Assembly: GCF_002994635.1 (NCBI RefSeq)
Contig: NZ_PVNL01000122.1
Coordinates: 1 to 64,000, forward strand
Reading direction: 5' to 3'
Origin: Enhygromyxa salina
Lineage (GTDB): Bacteria > Myxococcota_A > Polyangia > Nannocystales > Nannocystaceae
DNA length: 64,000 bases
The notes under the pieces are model-generated. The model saw only the letters and a program-made list of their open reading frames with translations, did not search any database and was not told the DNA's origin. The number at the start of each line of letters is the position of its first letter. Position 1 is the first letter of the stretch. Shown one piece after another: positions 27,397 to 40,450 of this stretch. The translations under genes and the position numbers were made by a program.

Positions 27397-27489
27397 GCTG
27401 CGGCCAACGTAGGTCTCGCCATATCGGTGGATCTGCGCGCAGCGGCCTCACCGCTCGCGCAGACCAAGGTGCCGAGCCAGAACCGATTT
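27397..27489. repeat. Direct repeat, right copy (decayed 5' end of PP2C gene)
   Basis: Homologous to 25307-25406 but the start codon reads GCG instead of ATG and several bases differ. Read in the PP2C frame it would give QIHRYGETYVGRS against the live gene's QIHGYGETDVGRS. It ends 5 bp before the dnaE stop codon, which suggests that dnaE and the PP2C gene were once adjacent and the 2 kb between the copies was inserted. Confidence 0.8.
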
Positions 27490-27494
27490 CGCGC

Positions 27495-31292
<3,798 letters not shown>

Positions 31293-31297
31293 GCGGC

Positions 31298-31303
31298 ACC
31301 TTA
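31298..31303 (-). promoter_or_regulatory. putative -10 box of dnaE
   Basis: TAAGGT on the minus strand, 5 nt before the dnaE ATG, the same hexamer as before the AI-2E gene. The GACCCCCACAG box of repeat copy B begins 13 bp further upstream, about where a -35 would lie. Confidence 0.35.
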
Positions 31304-31316
31304 ACCCCTAACTTTG

Positions 31317-31429
31317 GACCCCCACAGACACCAGTGATTTTCGCCGACTGCAGCCGCTGGCGCGTCTGGTCGCTGCGCTCCTCGGGGCTGTTTGTGCGCG
31401 GGCGTATGTGTGGCCCCCTGAGAGGGGGC
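31317..31429 (+). repeat. Dispersed hairpin repeat, copy B
   Basis: GACCCCCACAG at 31317-31327, then CTGGTCGCTGCGCTCC, GGGGCTG, and GGCGTATGTGTGGCCCCCT ending in the hairpin GCCCCCT-GAG-AGGGGGC (31413-31429). Copy B lies between the dnaE start and the stop of the LRR-like gene, so it is upstream of dnaE rather than between convergent genes. The remaining intergenic sequence to 31566 shows no gene. Confidence 0.78.
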
Positions 31430-31566
31430 TCATCTTGCCGTGAGCGTGGGGGCGCTCGTCGCGGAGAGGCTCTGCTGGCGCGGGCTGTGAGGGGTCGCAG
31501 GTGTCACGTGCCCGTGTAGATCTCCGGCGTCCATGAGCGGCAGACGCCGTGGGCCGAGCTGAAAGC

Positions 31567-33456
31567 TCAGGGGCTGCAGGAGTCGGGCTGGTTGCCGGTC
31601 ACGGTGACGGTGCCGCCGACGTTGGCCACGCCGTTGGCGAAGCCCTGCGCGCTGCAGGTCGGCAGATCGATGTTGCCGACGACGTCGAGGTTACCCGCGA
31701 CGACGTCGAGCCCCTGCAGCCCGGGGATCGCCGCCAGGTTGAAGTTGTCGCGGATCTCGAGGTCGCCGCCGACCTGCGTGAGCGAGTTGATCCCCCCGAT
31801 GTTGGACAGCGCCTCGTTCTGGACGACCTTGAACATGCCGGGCACCTGCGTGAGGCCCGAGAGCCCCGAGATGTTGGTCAGCAGGAAGTTGTCGCGGATG
31901 TTGACGGCCTGGGCCAGCTGAATGCTCGACAGCCCGTCGAGGTTGCTCAGCGCGTCGTTGTCGATGAACTGGACCCGCCCAAACACCTGCGTGAGCGCCG
32001 GAAAGCTGACCGAGGCCAGCGCCGGGTTCTCGCGGAAGTACAGGCGCCCGCCCAGCACCTGCAGCTGCGAGAACCCGCCGAACTCGCTCATCTGGCCGTT
32101 GTTGAACACCAGCAGATCGCCGCCGACCTGGGTCAGCTGCGGGGCGCTGACCTGATCGATCGACGAGTAGCCGACGCGCAGGTAGTCGGTCACCGACACC
32201 AGGCTGTCGAACTCGAGCACGGCGAGGTTGGGGTTGCCCCAGACCGACAGCCCGTCGTGGGCGACCTGCAGGTTCGCCAGCCCGCTGGCGTCGACCAGCG
32301 CGAGGTTCTGGTCGATGATCACGGAGCCGAACGCCTCGGTCAGCGACAGCAGCCCGTCGATGTTGGTCAGGCTGTTGTTGTTCTCGAGCCAGACCGTGCC
32401 GCCCAAGAACTCGAGATCCTGCAGCCCGTCGATGTTGGGCAGCGCGGTGTCCCAGATGTACAGCTGGTTGTTGATCCCGATCAGCCCGAACAGATCGTCG
32501 AGCGTCGAGAGGTTGGGCATGTCGGTGATCACCAGGTAGCCCTTGATCGTCTGCAGGCTGTCCAGGTTGAGGCTGAACACGTTGGGGTTGCTCTGCCACA
32601 GGACGTTGCCCGCCACGGCCTGGATGCCCGCGAGCCCCGAGGTGTTCGACAGCGAGGGGTTGTTGACGACGCCCAGATCGCCGCGCACGCCGATCATGTT
32701 GGCCAGGCCGTCGAGGTCGAGCAGCGACTCGTTGGAGTCGATCCGCAGCAGCCCGTTGGTGCCGGGCAGCCCCGCGAGCCCGTCGAGATCCTCCAGCTGC
32801 GGGTTGTGGTCGATGAACACGAAGGTGCCGACGTCGACCAGCAGATCGGTGCCGGCCGTGGTCCGCATCCCAAAATTCTCGGTCAGGTGCAGGTAGCCGC
32901 CGATCTGCCGCAGCGCGCTGAGCCCGAACATCGACTCGAGGTTGAAGGTCTGGCCAACGTAGAAATACCCGCCGATCCGCCGCAGGCGCTCGAGCCCGGC
33001 GAAGCTCAGCAAGTCGACGTCGTGGACATAGACGAAGCCGGTGATCTCCTCGAGGCAGCGCAGGCTCTCGAGGCCCTCTTCGGACACACCCAGCTCGCCC
33101 GTGATCTCGACGTCGCCGTCGATCAGGGTGACGCCGTCGAGCAGCTCGAGGATCTCGGGCGAGTTGATCGCCACGTTGCCGGTGTTGACGAGCTCGGGGC
33201 ACTCGGGCTCACCGGTCTCGGTCTCGGTCTCGGTGGTGTCGGTCTCGGTCGCGGAGGTCTCGGTCCCGGTGCCGCCGTCGGTGCCCGTGTCGGTGAAGCC
33301 CTCGCGGCCGGGGAAGTCGTTGGGCCCGCAGCCTGCGAGCGCGAACCCAGCCGCGAGCCTAGCCGCGAGCAAGGTCACGTTTGATCCGAGCGCGCGCGTG
33401 AGCGGCTCTCGGATCCACTGTGCATCCGAATCTACTCCGCGGTGGCTCTCAATCAT
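31567..33456 (-). CDS. Leucine-rich/receptor-L-type repeat lipoprotein
   Basis: 629 aa. An N-terminal signal region ends in the lipobox ALAGC, followed by a Thr/Glu/Gly-rich linker (TDTGTDGGTGTETS type) typical of myxobacterial surface lipoproteins. The rest is about 18-20 imperfect repeats of 22-25 residues around GLxxLxxIGGxLxIxxNxxLxxLxG, predicting a solenoid like receptor L-domains. Ends in a Cys-rich cap (PTCSAQGF ... QPDSCSP). Probably outer-surface and adhesive or binding; partner unknown. The ATG at 33456 is my choice; GTG 33483 or TTG 33492 would lengthen the leader, GTG 33378 would give a very short signal peptide. Divergent from ndk. Confidence 0.8.
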   Translation of the reverse strand: MIESHRGVDSDAQWIREPLTRALGSNVTLLAARLAAGFALAGCGPNDFPGREGFTDTGTDGGTGTETSATETDTTETETETGEPECPELVNTGNVAINSPEILELLDGVTLIDGDVEITGELGVSEEGLESLRCLEEITGFVYVHDVDLLSFAGLERLRRIGGYFYVGQTFNLESMFGLSALRQIGGYLHLTENFGMRTTAGTDLLVDVGTFVFIDHNPQLEDLDGLAGLPGTNGLLRIDSNESLLDLDGLANMIGVRGDLGVVNNPSLSNTSGLAGIQAVAGNVLWQSNPNVFSLNLDSLQTIKGYLVITDMPNLSTLDDLFGLIGINNQLYIWDTALPNIDGLQDLEFLGGTVWLENNNSLTNIDGLLSLTEAFGSVIIDQNLALVDASGLANLQVAHDGLSVWGNPNLAVLEFDSLVSVTDYLRVGYSSIDQVSAPQLTQVGGDLLVFNNGQMSEFGGFSQLQVLGGRLYFRENPALASVSFPALTQVFGRVQFIDNDALSNLDGLSSIQLAQAVNIRDNFLLTNISGLSGLTQVPGMFKVVQNEALSNIGGINSLTQVGGDLEIRDNFNLAAIPGLQGLDVVAGNLDVVGNIDLPTCSAQGFANGVANVGGTVTVTGNQPDSCSP

Positions 33457-33484
33457 GCTGGGATCTTGCCAGACCTTGCTCACT

Positions 33485-33514
33485 CTGGACAAACGAAGGG
33501 CGAACTCCTAGCTT
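33485..33514 (+). promoter_or_regulatory. putative ndk promoter
   Basis: -35-like CTGGAC (33485-33490), 18-nt spacer, -10-like TAGCTT (33509-33514), then 9 nt to the ndk ATG. No Shine-Dalgarno sequence. Confidence 0.4.
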
Positions 33515-33523
33515 CCGCCCGCC

Positions 33524-33937
33524 ATGCAACGAACTTTTGCCGCCATCAAACCCGACGCTTTTGCCGCAGGTCACCAGGGCAAGATCATCTCGGCCATTCA
33601 GGAGTCGGGCCTCAACGTGGTCGCCATGAAGACTTTGCACCTGTCCGAGCGCCAGGCGAAGGGCTTCTACCACGTCCACGCCGAGCGGCCGTTCTTCAAC
33701 GACCTCGTCGCGTTCATGACCGAGGGGCCGATCGTCGCGCTGGTGCTCGAGGGCGACGGCGCGATCAAGCGCTGGCGTGACCTCATGGGGCCGACCAACG
33801 CGAAGGAGGCGCCGAAGGACACCCTGCGCGGGCAATTCGGGACCAACATCGAGCGCAACGCCACCCACGGGTCCGACGCCGACGACACCGCGGCGTACGA
33901 GATCGGCTACTTCTTCAGCGGCTTAGAACTCGCCTAG
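33524..33937 (+). CDS. ndk: Nucleoside-diphosphate kinase
   Basis: 137 aa, the usual length. Balances NTP and dNTP pools through a phospho-histidine. N-terminal QRTFAAIKPDA strand, ERPFF near residue 54, and the signature NATHGSD with the catalytic His at about 115. Terminal EIGYFFSGLEL replaces the more common EI..FF....E. The stop codon TAG shares its G with the GACCCCCACAG box of repeat copy C. Confidence 0.97.
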   Translation: MQRTFAAIKPDAFAAGHQGKIISAIQESGLNVVAMKTLHLSERQAKGFYHVHAERPFFNDLVAFMTEGPIVALVLEGDGAIKRWRDLMGPTNAKEAPKDTLRGQFGTNIERNATHGSDADDTAAYEIGYFFSGLELA

Positions 33938-34065
33938 ACCCCCACAGCCATCCTGCACTTTGCCATGCACCGGCTGCTTCGCAGCCGGTCGGTCGCTGGT
34001 GCTCCCTCGATGGGCTGGTTGTGCTGTTCGCAGCCGTGTGAGTGGCCCCCTAAAAGGGGGCTTTT
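33937..34065 (+). repeat. Dispersed hairpin repeat, copy C
   Basis: GACCCCCACAG (33937-33947), CACTTTGC, a perfect inner hairpin CCGGCTGC-TTC-GCAGCCGG, GGTCGCT, GGGCTGG, TGTTCGC, GTGAGTGGCCCCCT, and the terminal hairpin GCCCCCT-AAA-AGGGGGC (34045-34061) followed by TTTT. This copy looks like a working intrinsic terminator for ndk on the plus strand. Confidence 0.8.
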
Positions 34066-34129
34066 ACGTATCTTGCTGTTCAGGGTGCAGCCGCGTGCGG
34101 GGTCTGTCGTTCGCGGTCGGACTCGGCGC

Positions 34130-37100
34130 TCAGCCGCCCCGCATGGGGGGCAGCAGGCGGCGGAGCTGGCCGTCGAGCATGACGAGGCTGGCGACGGTGA
34201 CGTCGCCCTCGAGGTACTCGCCGATCAGCTTTTGCACGTTGCCCAGGCCGTAGGCGTTGATCATGCCGTCGATGTCGTCGTCCTCGACCAGCAGCGTCAT
34301 CTTGTGAGCGTGGAACTCGAGCTGACGGCCGAGTGAGAGCACGGCGGGGCCGTCCCAGGTCGAGGCCAGCTCCATCCGCGAGATCGCAGACTGCAGCTCG
34401 GACATCCGCATCGCGTCGGACACGGCCAGACGCAGGCGCAGGACCTGCTCGGGCGGCTTGTTCTGGGTCCGGCCGATCTCGATCGCGTCGAATACGATCA
34501 GCAAGAAGCGGGTGCGGGCGACGGCGAGCGCGAGCGCGGGGGGGATCCCCGCTTCGGTCAGCAGATCGACGTGACGCTCGAGCCGCGAGCGATGCCGCGA
34601 GCTCTTGGGCACGTAGTCGAGGATCGTCGCGAGCAGCGCCTGGGTCTTGGCCGAGTCGATCATCCCACCCTCGGCGATCGGGCCCAGGAGGTAGAAGGTC
34701 GCGTCCTCGAGCGCGAAGCCGAGCCGCTCCATGGCCCGGTACACGCCCTCTTGCCGGTGCTTGTCCTCGAGCGCGTGGAGCTCGGCGAGCAGCGCCTCGA
34801 TGCCGCCGAGCTCGAGCGCCTGCAGGTACGCCACGGCCACGTCACGGCGGCTGCGACCGGTCGCGGTGGTCATCTCGGCGAAGAAGCTGCAGCCGGCGTT
34901 GTCGACGATATGGTTGACCGCCATCGTCGTGGCGATCTCGCGGAACAACAGGTGGTTGGCGAGGGCCTGCTCGCCGGCGAGCTCGCGGATCCGGCTGGGG
35001 AAGTACGCGCGCACCAGCGACAGCGCCATCTGCTCGGGCAGCGGCTCGTCGCTGAGCAGCTCGCGGTAGGCCATCATCTTGGCGTGGGAGCCGAGCACGG
35101 CCGCCTCGCACTTGAACAGCCCGTCGCCGCGGCGGTGGCGGTTGGCGAGCTCGTCGGCGTTGGGCATTGCGAACGCGTCGGGGTCGAACGGCACCGCGGT
35201 CTGCAGCAGCGTCAGGGTCCGGGCGTAGCGCCACAGATCGGGGCGTGAGCGGCGGACGTCGTAGCTGACCATGCGGCCCTGCGACCGGTTGTTGGCCAGG
35301 ACCCGCTCGCAGACCTCCCCTTCGACCTCGACGAGCACGGCGTTGCGCTGCTCGCGAGTGATCGCCGCCGACGCCAGCAGCGGCGCAAACAGGATCTTGA
35401 TGTTGACCTCGTGATCCGAGGTGTCGACGCCGCCCGAGTTGTCGAGGAACGCGGTGTAGACCGCCCCGCCGCGGCGCGAGAACTCGACCCGACCGCGATC
35501 GGTGATCGACAAGTTGGCGCCCTCGGCGAACACCCGACAGCCGAGCTCGCGGGCGTCGACCCGCACGCTGTCGTTGGTCTTGTCACCGACCTGCGCGTGG
35601 GTCTCGTCGTAGGCCTTCACGTAGGTGCCGATCCCGCCCATCCAGAACAGATCGACCTTCAGTCGCATCACCGCCCGGATCAGCTCGTCACCGCTGACGA
35701 CCGCCTCGTCCTCGAGCCCGAGCATGACCCGAGCCCGGGCCGACAGCGGGACCTCTTTGGACTCGCGCGGGTACACGCCGCCGCCCTCGGACAGCACGTC
35801 GGTGTCGTAGTCGGCCCAGCTCGAGGTCGGCAGGTTGAACAGGCGCAGGCGCTCGTCGTACGACGCCGCCGGATCGGGATCGGGATCGATGAACACGTGC
35901 ATGTGGTTGAAGGCCGCGCGCAGCTTGATGGTCTTGCTGCGCAGCAGCCCGTTGCCAAACACGTCGCCGCTCATGTCACCGACGCCGATCGCCGTGATCA
36001 CGTCCTCTTCGGGCTCGACGCCGAGCTCCCGGAAGTTGCGCTTGGTCAGCTCCCAGGCCCCGCGCGCGGTGATCCCCGTCTTCTTGTGGTCGTAGCCGTT
36101 GGACCCGCCCGAGGCGAAGGCGTCGTCGAGCCAAAAGCCCTGCTCCATGCTGATCGCGTTGGCGGTGTCGGACAGGTGCGCGGTGCCCTTGTCGGCGGCC
36201 ACGACCAGGTAAGGATCGGCGGCCTCGGCGTGGAGGATGCCGTCGGGGGTCACGACGTCGCCTTCGACGACGTTGTCCGTCAGGGACAGCAGCGCCCGAA
36301 TGAACACCTGGTAGTAGCTGTCGCCGGCTTCGCGGAGCCGACGGCGGTCGGCCGGCGGATGCCGCAGCACGAACCCGCCCTTGGCCCCCATCGGCACGAT
36401 CAGCACGTTCTTGACCATCTGCGTGGCCATCAGCCCGTGGATCTCGGTGCGGAAGTCGTCGGGACGATCGGAGAAGCGCAGGCCACCGCGGGCGACCCGT
36501 CCGCCGCGCAGGTGCACGCCCTCCATCTGCGGGTGATAGACCCAGATCTCACGAAACGGTCGCGGACGCGGGCCGTGGCTGACCGCCGCGCCGTCGATCT
36601 TGAAGGCCAGCGCCGCGCCCTCGGGGTTGACGAACGCGTTGGTCCGGACGGTCGCGCGGACGACCTCGGCGACGGCCTGCAGCACCCGATCGGCCGTGTA
36701 GTTGGACACCGCGCGCAGCTCGGTGTCGAGGGTCTTGGTGACCAGCTCGACGTCGAGGCCGGTCTCGCGGGGATCGAAGCGCGCCGCCAGCCACAGCACG
36801 AGCGCGGCCGACACTGTCGAGTGCTGGACCAGGACCTTGTGGATGAGATCGCTGTCCCAGACCACCCCCAGCTGGTGGAGATAGGCCACGTAGGCGCGCA
36901 GCACCGCGACATCGTCGATCCCGAGATCGGTCGAGACGACCAGGCGATTGAGACGATCACGACCAGCGCTGCCGCCATAGACGGCCCGCAGGCCCCGGGT
37001 AATCTCGCCGACCCGACTCAGCACCGGGCGCTGACGCTCGCGCCGGATGTTGAGCCGGAACGTGTGCATCTCGTACTGGATCGCGTGCGGCAGCTTGAGC

Positions 37101-38929
37101 TCGCGCGTGTACTGATCGATGACCTCGAACCCGAAGCTGTCGATCACCGGGAGCTGGGCGCTGAGCGTGAGTGGGTCACGCGAGAACACCCGCAGGTTGA
37201 GGCTGCCCGGGTGGTCGCCCGTGCGCGAGATGAACAGGTCGCAGTCGAGCGGCGCGCCGGCCCGGAGGTTCTCGATGCAGCGCAGATCCCCGACCAGGCG
37301 ATCGTCGGCGGCGCGGCGCCGATGCTCCTCGTTGAACGCGTCGACATAGTCCGCGAACAGATCGTCGACGCGCTCCTCGAACTTCTCGAGGTCCGGCTCG
37401 TAGTCGCGGACGTAGTGCTGCAGCGCCTCGCGCAGCCGCTCGCCCCAGCCCTTGGCCATCGCGTGGACCTTGGCGCGGAGGCTGTCGGTCTCGATCGTGC
37501 GCAGCTGATCGGCCGCGGTCACGTAGAAGTGCACGATCGCGTTGTCGTAGCGATCGAGGTACACGCCGAAGTCCGAGTAGCTCGCCCCGAGCTCAGTCAA
37601 CAGCAGGCGCTGCAGCTCGACGCGCAGCTCCTCTGAGAATTGCTCGCGCGGCAGCGAGATGAACACGAACGCGAACCGCCCGCCCTCGCCGACCTGGATG
37701 TGGACGTCGCTGCCGCCCTCTTCCTCGGCGCGCAGCACCCGATCGGTCAGCTCCCACACGTTGGTCCGCGACTCGGCCAGCAGGTACTCGAGCGGCAGCG
37801 AATTGAACGCGTTGGTGATGTTCTTGCCGCGGTGGCTGTCGACCGAGACCTCGCGATCACGCAAGAAGTCGCGCAGCGCCGCGCGCAGGTACGGAATTTC
37901 TTCGGGCGGCGTGTGCAGGGCCTTGTAGGTGAACAGCCCGTCGACGACCGTGACCCCGGTCGGCTCACCCGAGCGGTTGACCGCGGTGAACACGAAGTGG
38001 CCCGGCTTGCCAGCGCGGTGGACCGGGGACTCCTCGCGGCTGCGCTGGTACCGAACCAGGCGCGTGACCTCGCTGCCCGCCCGGCGCAGGAGCTCGGGAT
38101 CACGCTCCGGCAACCCGGTCGCCGCGGTCCCGAGCGCGACCAGGTTCTCGCCCTCGCGGTTGTACTCCTCGACTGAGAAGATCACGTAATTGTCGTCGCA
38201 CAGCCACCGCAGCAGGCCCTCGGCCTCGCGCAGATCGACGGACAGCTCGGCCGCGCTCATCGCCGCCGCGCTGGCGTACTCGTCGGCCAGCGAGCGGATG
38301 TGGGACTTCATGGCCGAGAAGTCGCCGACCATCGCCGAGGTCAGGCGCAGGCGCTGCTCGAGCCGGCCACGCAGCCGCTCGAGCGCCTCGCTGCTCACGT
38401 CGTAGCCCTCGGGGACCCGGGCCTCGACGCGAATGATCGACTCGCGGGTGCCGGTGTTGAAGTCCACGAGCGCGCCGTTGCGATCGCGGCGCAGCTTGGT
38501 CACGGCGTTGAGCGAGGCCCGGATCTCGAGCCGCTCGTGCGCGAGCAAGGCCCGCACGCCCGAGACCAGGAACGGCTGATCGTCGATGCAGCTCTCGAGC
38601 ACGATCACGTCGCTGTCATGCAGGCGCACCGCCGTCTTGATCTCGCCGGTGCTGCGCTGCTCGAGCATCGCGAGCACGTGCTCGAGCTGCTCGATCAGCT
38701 CGACCGTGGTCGTGTCCCGCAGATCGCGAACATCGATCGACAAGATCACGGCCTGACACAGCCGCGACAGTTGGTTGATGTCTGTGCCCTCCAACGCCGG
38801 CCGATACGAGGCCAGCGCGTCACGGACTTCATGGATTCGACGGTTGCTCAGCTCGCGCGGAGACATCGGCGCAACAATCGTTCGCTCGCCCGTCGTTGGC
38901 AAGCAGGCTGACGCGGCGAGCGGGTCCAT
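34130..38929 (-). CDS. gdhB: NAD-specific glutamate dehydrogenase, large (L-GDH) type
   Basis: 1,599 aa, the characteristic length of the 180-kDa GDH class (Bac_GDH). Converts glutamate to 2-oxoglutarate and ammonia, usually catabolic. The N-terminal ~700 residues hold ACT-like and helical regulatory segments; the catalytic region follows, with PMGAKGGFVLRHPP near residue 845 (substrate lysine) and VGDMSGDVFGNGLL near 986 (nucleotide-binding region), then NDSVRVDARELGCRVFAEGANL. The C-terminal third is the helical domain of the class. ATG 38929 gives the longest product; ATG 38866 (MSPRELSNRR) is equally possible and neither has a clear ribosome site. Apparently monocistronic, convergent with ndk. 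Confidence 0.93.
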   Translation of the reverse strand: MDPLAASACLPTTGERTIVAPMSPRELSNRRIHEVRDALASYRPALEGTDINQLSRLCQAVILSIDVRDLRDTTTVELIEQLEHVLAMLEQRSTGEIKTAVRLHDSDVIVLESCIDDQPFLVSGVRALLAHERLEIRASLNAVTKLRRDRNGALVDFNTGTRESIIRVEARVPEGYDVSSEALERLRGRLEQRLRLTSAMVGDFSAMKSHIRSLADEYASAAAMSAAELSVDLREAEGLLRWLCDDNYVIFSVEEYNREGENLVALGTAATGLPERDPELLRRAGSEVTRLVRYQRSREESPVHRAGKPGHFVFTAVNRSGEPTGVTVVDGLFTYKALHTPPEEIPYLRAALRDFLRDREVSVDSHRGKNITNAFNSLPLEYLLAESRTNVWELTDRVLRAEEEGGSDVHIQVGEGGRFAFVFISLPREQFSEELRVELQRLLLTELGASYSDFGVYLDRYDNAIVHFYVTAADQLRTIETDSLRAKVHAMAKGWGERLREALQHYVRDYEPDLEKFEERVDDLFADYVDAFNEEHRRRAADDRLVGDLRCIENLRAGAPLDCDLFISRTGDHPGSLNLRVFSRDPLTLSAQLPVIDSFGFEVIDQYTRELKLPHAIQYEMHTFRLNIRRERQRPVLSRVGEITRGLRAVYGGSAGRDRLNRLVVSTDLGIDDVAVLRAYVAYLHQLGVVWDSDLIHKVLVQHSTVSAALVLWLAARFDPRETGLDVELVTKTLDTELRAVSNYTADRVLQAVAEVVRATVRTNAFVNPEGAALAFKIDGAAVSHGPRPRPFREIWVYHPQMEGVHLRGGRVARGGLRFSDRPDDFRTEIHGLMATQMVKNVLIVPMGAKGGFVLRHPPADRRRLREAGDSYYQVFIRALLSLTDNVVEGDVVTPDGILHAEAADPYLVVAADKGTAHLSDTANAISMEQGFWLDDAFASGGSNGYDHKKTGITARGAWELTKRNFRELGVEPEEDVITAIGVGDMSGDVFGNGLLRSKTIKLRAAFNHMHVFIDPDPDPAASYDERLRLFNLPTSSWADYDTDVLSEGGGVYPRESKEVPLSARARVMLGLEDEAVVSGDELIRAVMRLKVDLFWMGGIGTYVKAYDETHAQVGDKTNDSVRVDARELGCRVFAEGANLSITDRGRVEFSRRGGAVYTAFLDNSGGVDTSDHEVNIKILFAPLLASAAITREQRNAVLVEVEGEVCERVLANNRSQGRMVSYDVRRSRPDLWRYARTLTLLQTAVPFDPDAFAMPNADELANRHRRGDGLFKCEAAVLGSHAKMMAYRELLSDEPLPEQMALSLVRAYFPSRIRELAGEQALANHLLFREIATTMAVNHIVDNAGCSFFAEMTTATGRSRRDVAVAYLQALELGGIEALLAELHALEDKHRQEGVYRAMERLGFALEDATFYLLGPIAEGGMIDSAKTQALLATILDYVPKSSRHRSRLERHVDLLTEAGIPPALALAVARTRFLLIVFDAIEIGRTQNKPPEQVLRLRLAVSDAMRMSELQSAISRMELASTWDGPAVLSLGRQLEFHAHKMTLLVEDDDIDGMINAYGLGNVQKLIGEYLEGDVTVASLVMLDGQLRRLLPPMRGG

Positions 38930-39063
38930 GCTCGGGGTCTGCTGACGCGCCCGCCGGTCACCCGAGCGACGCGCGAGCTGTGCCGATGCACACGCGAACG
39001 CACATTCACACGCAGGGCGCCGGTTGCTCGCACCCGCGCTCCGCGTTGTGACAGACTCCTGGC

Positions 39064-40416
39064 ATGCCAGCCGGTCCCCACCCCTCGGTCGAGGCCTACG
39101 CCCAACGTCGCGCGCGCGTCGCGACCCAGCTGCAGCGTGAGTCGGGCGCGCTGGTGTTGTTTGGCGGCGCGCTGCAGACCCGGGCCAACGACACGGAATT
39201 TCGGTTTCGCCCCGACTCGGACTTTCACTACCTCACCGGCCTCGAGGAGCCCGGCGCGGTCATGGTCCTGCGCCCCGGGCCAGACGGCGGCGATCTACGG
39301 TTTTCCCTGTTCGTGCGTGCGCGCGATCGTGACGCGGAGATCTGGAGTGGGCGGCGGATTGGACCGATCGGTGCGGTCGAGCAGTTCGGGGCGAGTGAGG
39401 CGTTTGCGCTGGCCGAGCTCGACGAGCGGCTGCCCGCCCTGCTCGACGGGTGCGAGACCGTGTACCTGCCGATCGGGCGGTGGTCGAGCCTGGATGCCTC
39501 GCTGGCCAAAGCGGTCAGTTCGCTGCGCCGACGCAACCGCGACGGTCGAACCCCACCGCTGCGCTACGGCGAGGCCGCCGATCTGATCGGCGAGGATCGC
39601 CTCGTCAAGGACGCCGCCGGGCTCGCCAGCTTGCGGCAGGCGATCGACATCACCGTCGCCGGTCACACCGCGACCATGCGCCAGGCCAAGCCCGGCATGT
39701 GGGAGTACGAGATCGAGGCCCTGCTCGAGTACGAGTTCCGCCGCCGCGGCAGCACCGGGCCCGGCTACGGGAGCATCGTCGGCAGCGGCGACAACGCGAC
39801 CGTGCTGCACTATGTCGACAACCGCGACCGGGTCCGCGACGGCGACGTGATCCTGATCGACGCGGGCGCGGAGTGGGACTACTTCAGCGGTGACATCACC
39901 CGCAGCTGGCCGGTCTCCGGCAAGTTCTCGGGCGAGCAGCGGGCGGTCTACGAGGTCGTGCTGGCGGCCAACCTCGCCGGGATCGAGCGCGCGGTCGTCG
40001 GGAGCAATATTGACGCGATCCACGAGGCGTGTCTGGACGTGCTGTGCGAGGGCATCGCGGAGCTCGGGTTGATCGAGTCGCTCACGGGCCCCGGCGCGGC
40101 CGCGCAGATCCGCGAGGAGGGGCTGTACAAGCGGTTCTACATGCACCGCACCAGCCACTGGCTGGGCGTCGACGTCCACGATGCGGGGCGCTACACGCTC
40201 GGCGGCAAGCCACGCGCGCTCGCGCCCAACCACGTGCTGACCGTGGAGCCCGCCCTGTACATCGCGGGCGATCAACGCGACGCGCCCGAGCGGTTTCGCG
40301 GGCTCGGCGTGCGGATCGAGGACGACGTGCTCGTGCGCGCCGAGGGGCCGGAGATCCTGAGCGCCGCGGCGCCCAAGCAGATCGATGATCTCGAAGCGAT
40401 CATTGGGAGTGGGTGA
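39064..40416 (+). CDS. pepP: Xaa-Pro aminopeptidase (M24B)
   Basis: 450 aa. Removes N-terminal residues preceding proline. Residues 1-170 are the creatinase-like N-terminal domain (FRPDSDFHYLTGLEEPGAV); the pita-bread catalytic domain follows. All five metal ligands of the M24 family are visible: D in LIDAGAEWDYF, D in SGDITRSWPV, H in MHRTSHWLGVDVHD, E in LTVEPALYI and E in VRIEDDVLV. Cytoplasmic. It stands alone, divergent from the glutamate dehydrogenase gene. Confidence 0.95.
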   Translation: MPAGPHPSVEAYAQRRARVATQLQRESGALVLFGGALQTRANDTEFRFRPDSDFHYLTGLEEPGAVMVLRPGPDGGDLRFSLFVRARDRDAEIWSGRRIGPIGAVEQFGASEAFALAELDERLPALLDGCETVYLPIGRWSSLDASLAKAVSSLRRRNRDGRTPPLRYGEAADLIGEDRLVKDAAGLASLRQAIDITVAGHTATMRQAKPGMWEYEIEALLEYEFRRRGSTGPGYGSIVGSGDNATVLHYVDNRDRVRDGDVILIDAGAEWDYFSGDITRSWPVSGKFSGEQRAVYEVVLAANLAGIERAVVGSNIDAIHEACLDVLCEGIAELGLIESLTGPGAAAQIREEGLYKRFYMHRTSHWLGVDVHDAGRYTLGGKPRALAPNHVLTVEPALYIAGDQRDAPERFRGLGVRIEDDVLVRAEGPEILSAAAPKQIDDLEAIIGSG

Positions 40417-40450
40417 TCGGGGTCGCGGGTGACCGGCATCACAAATCCAC

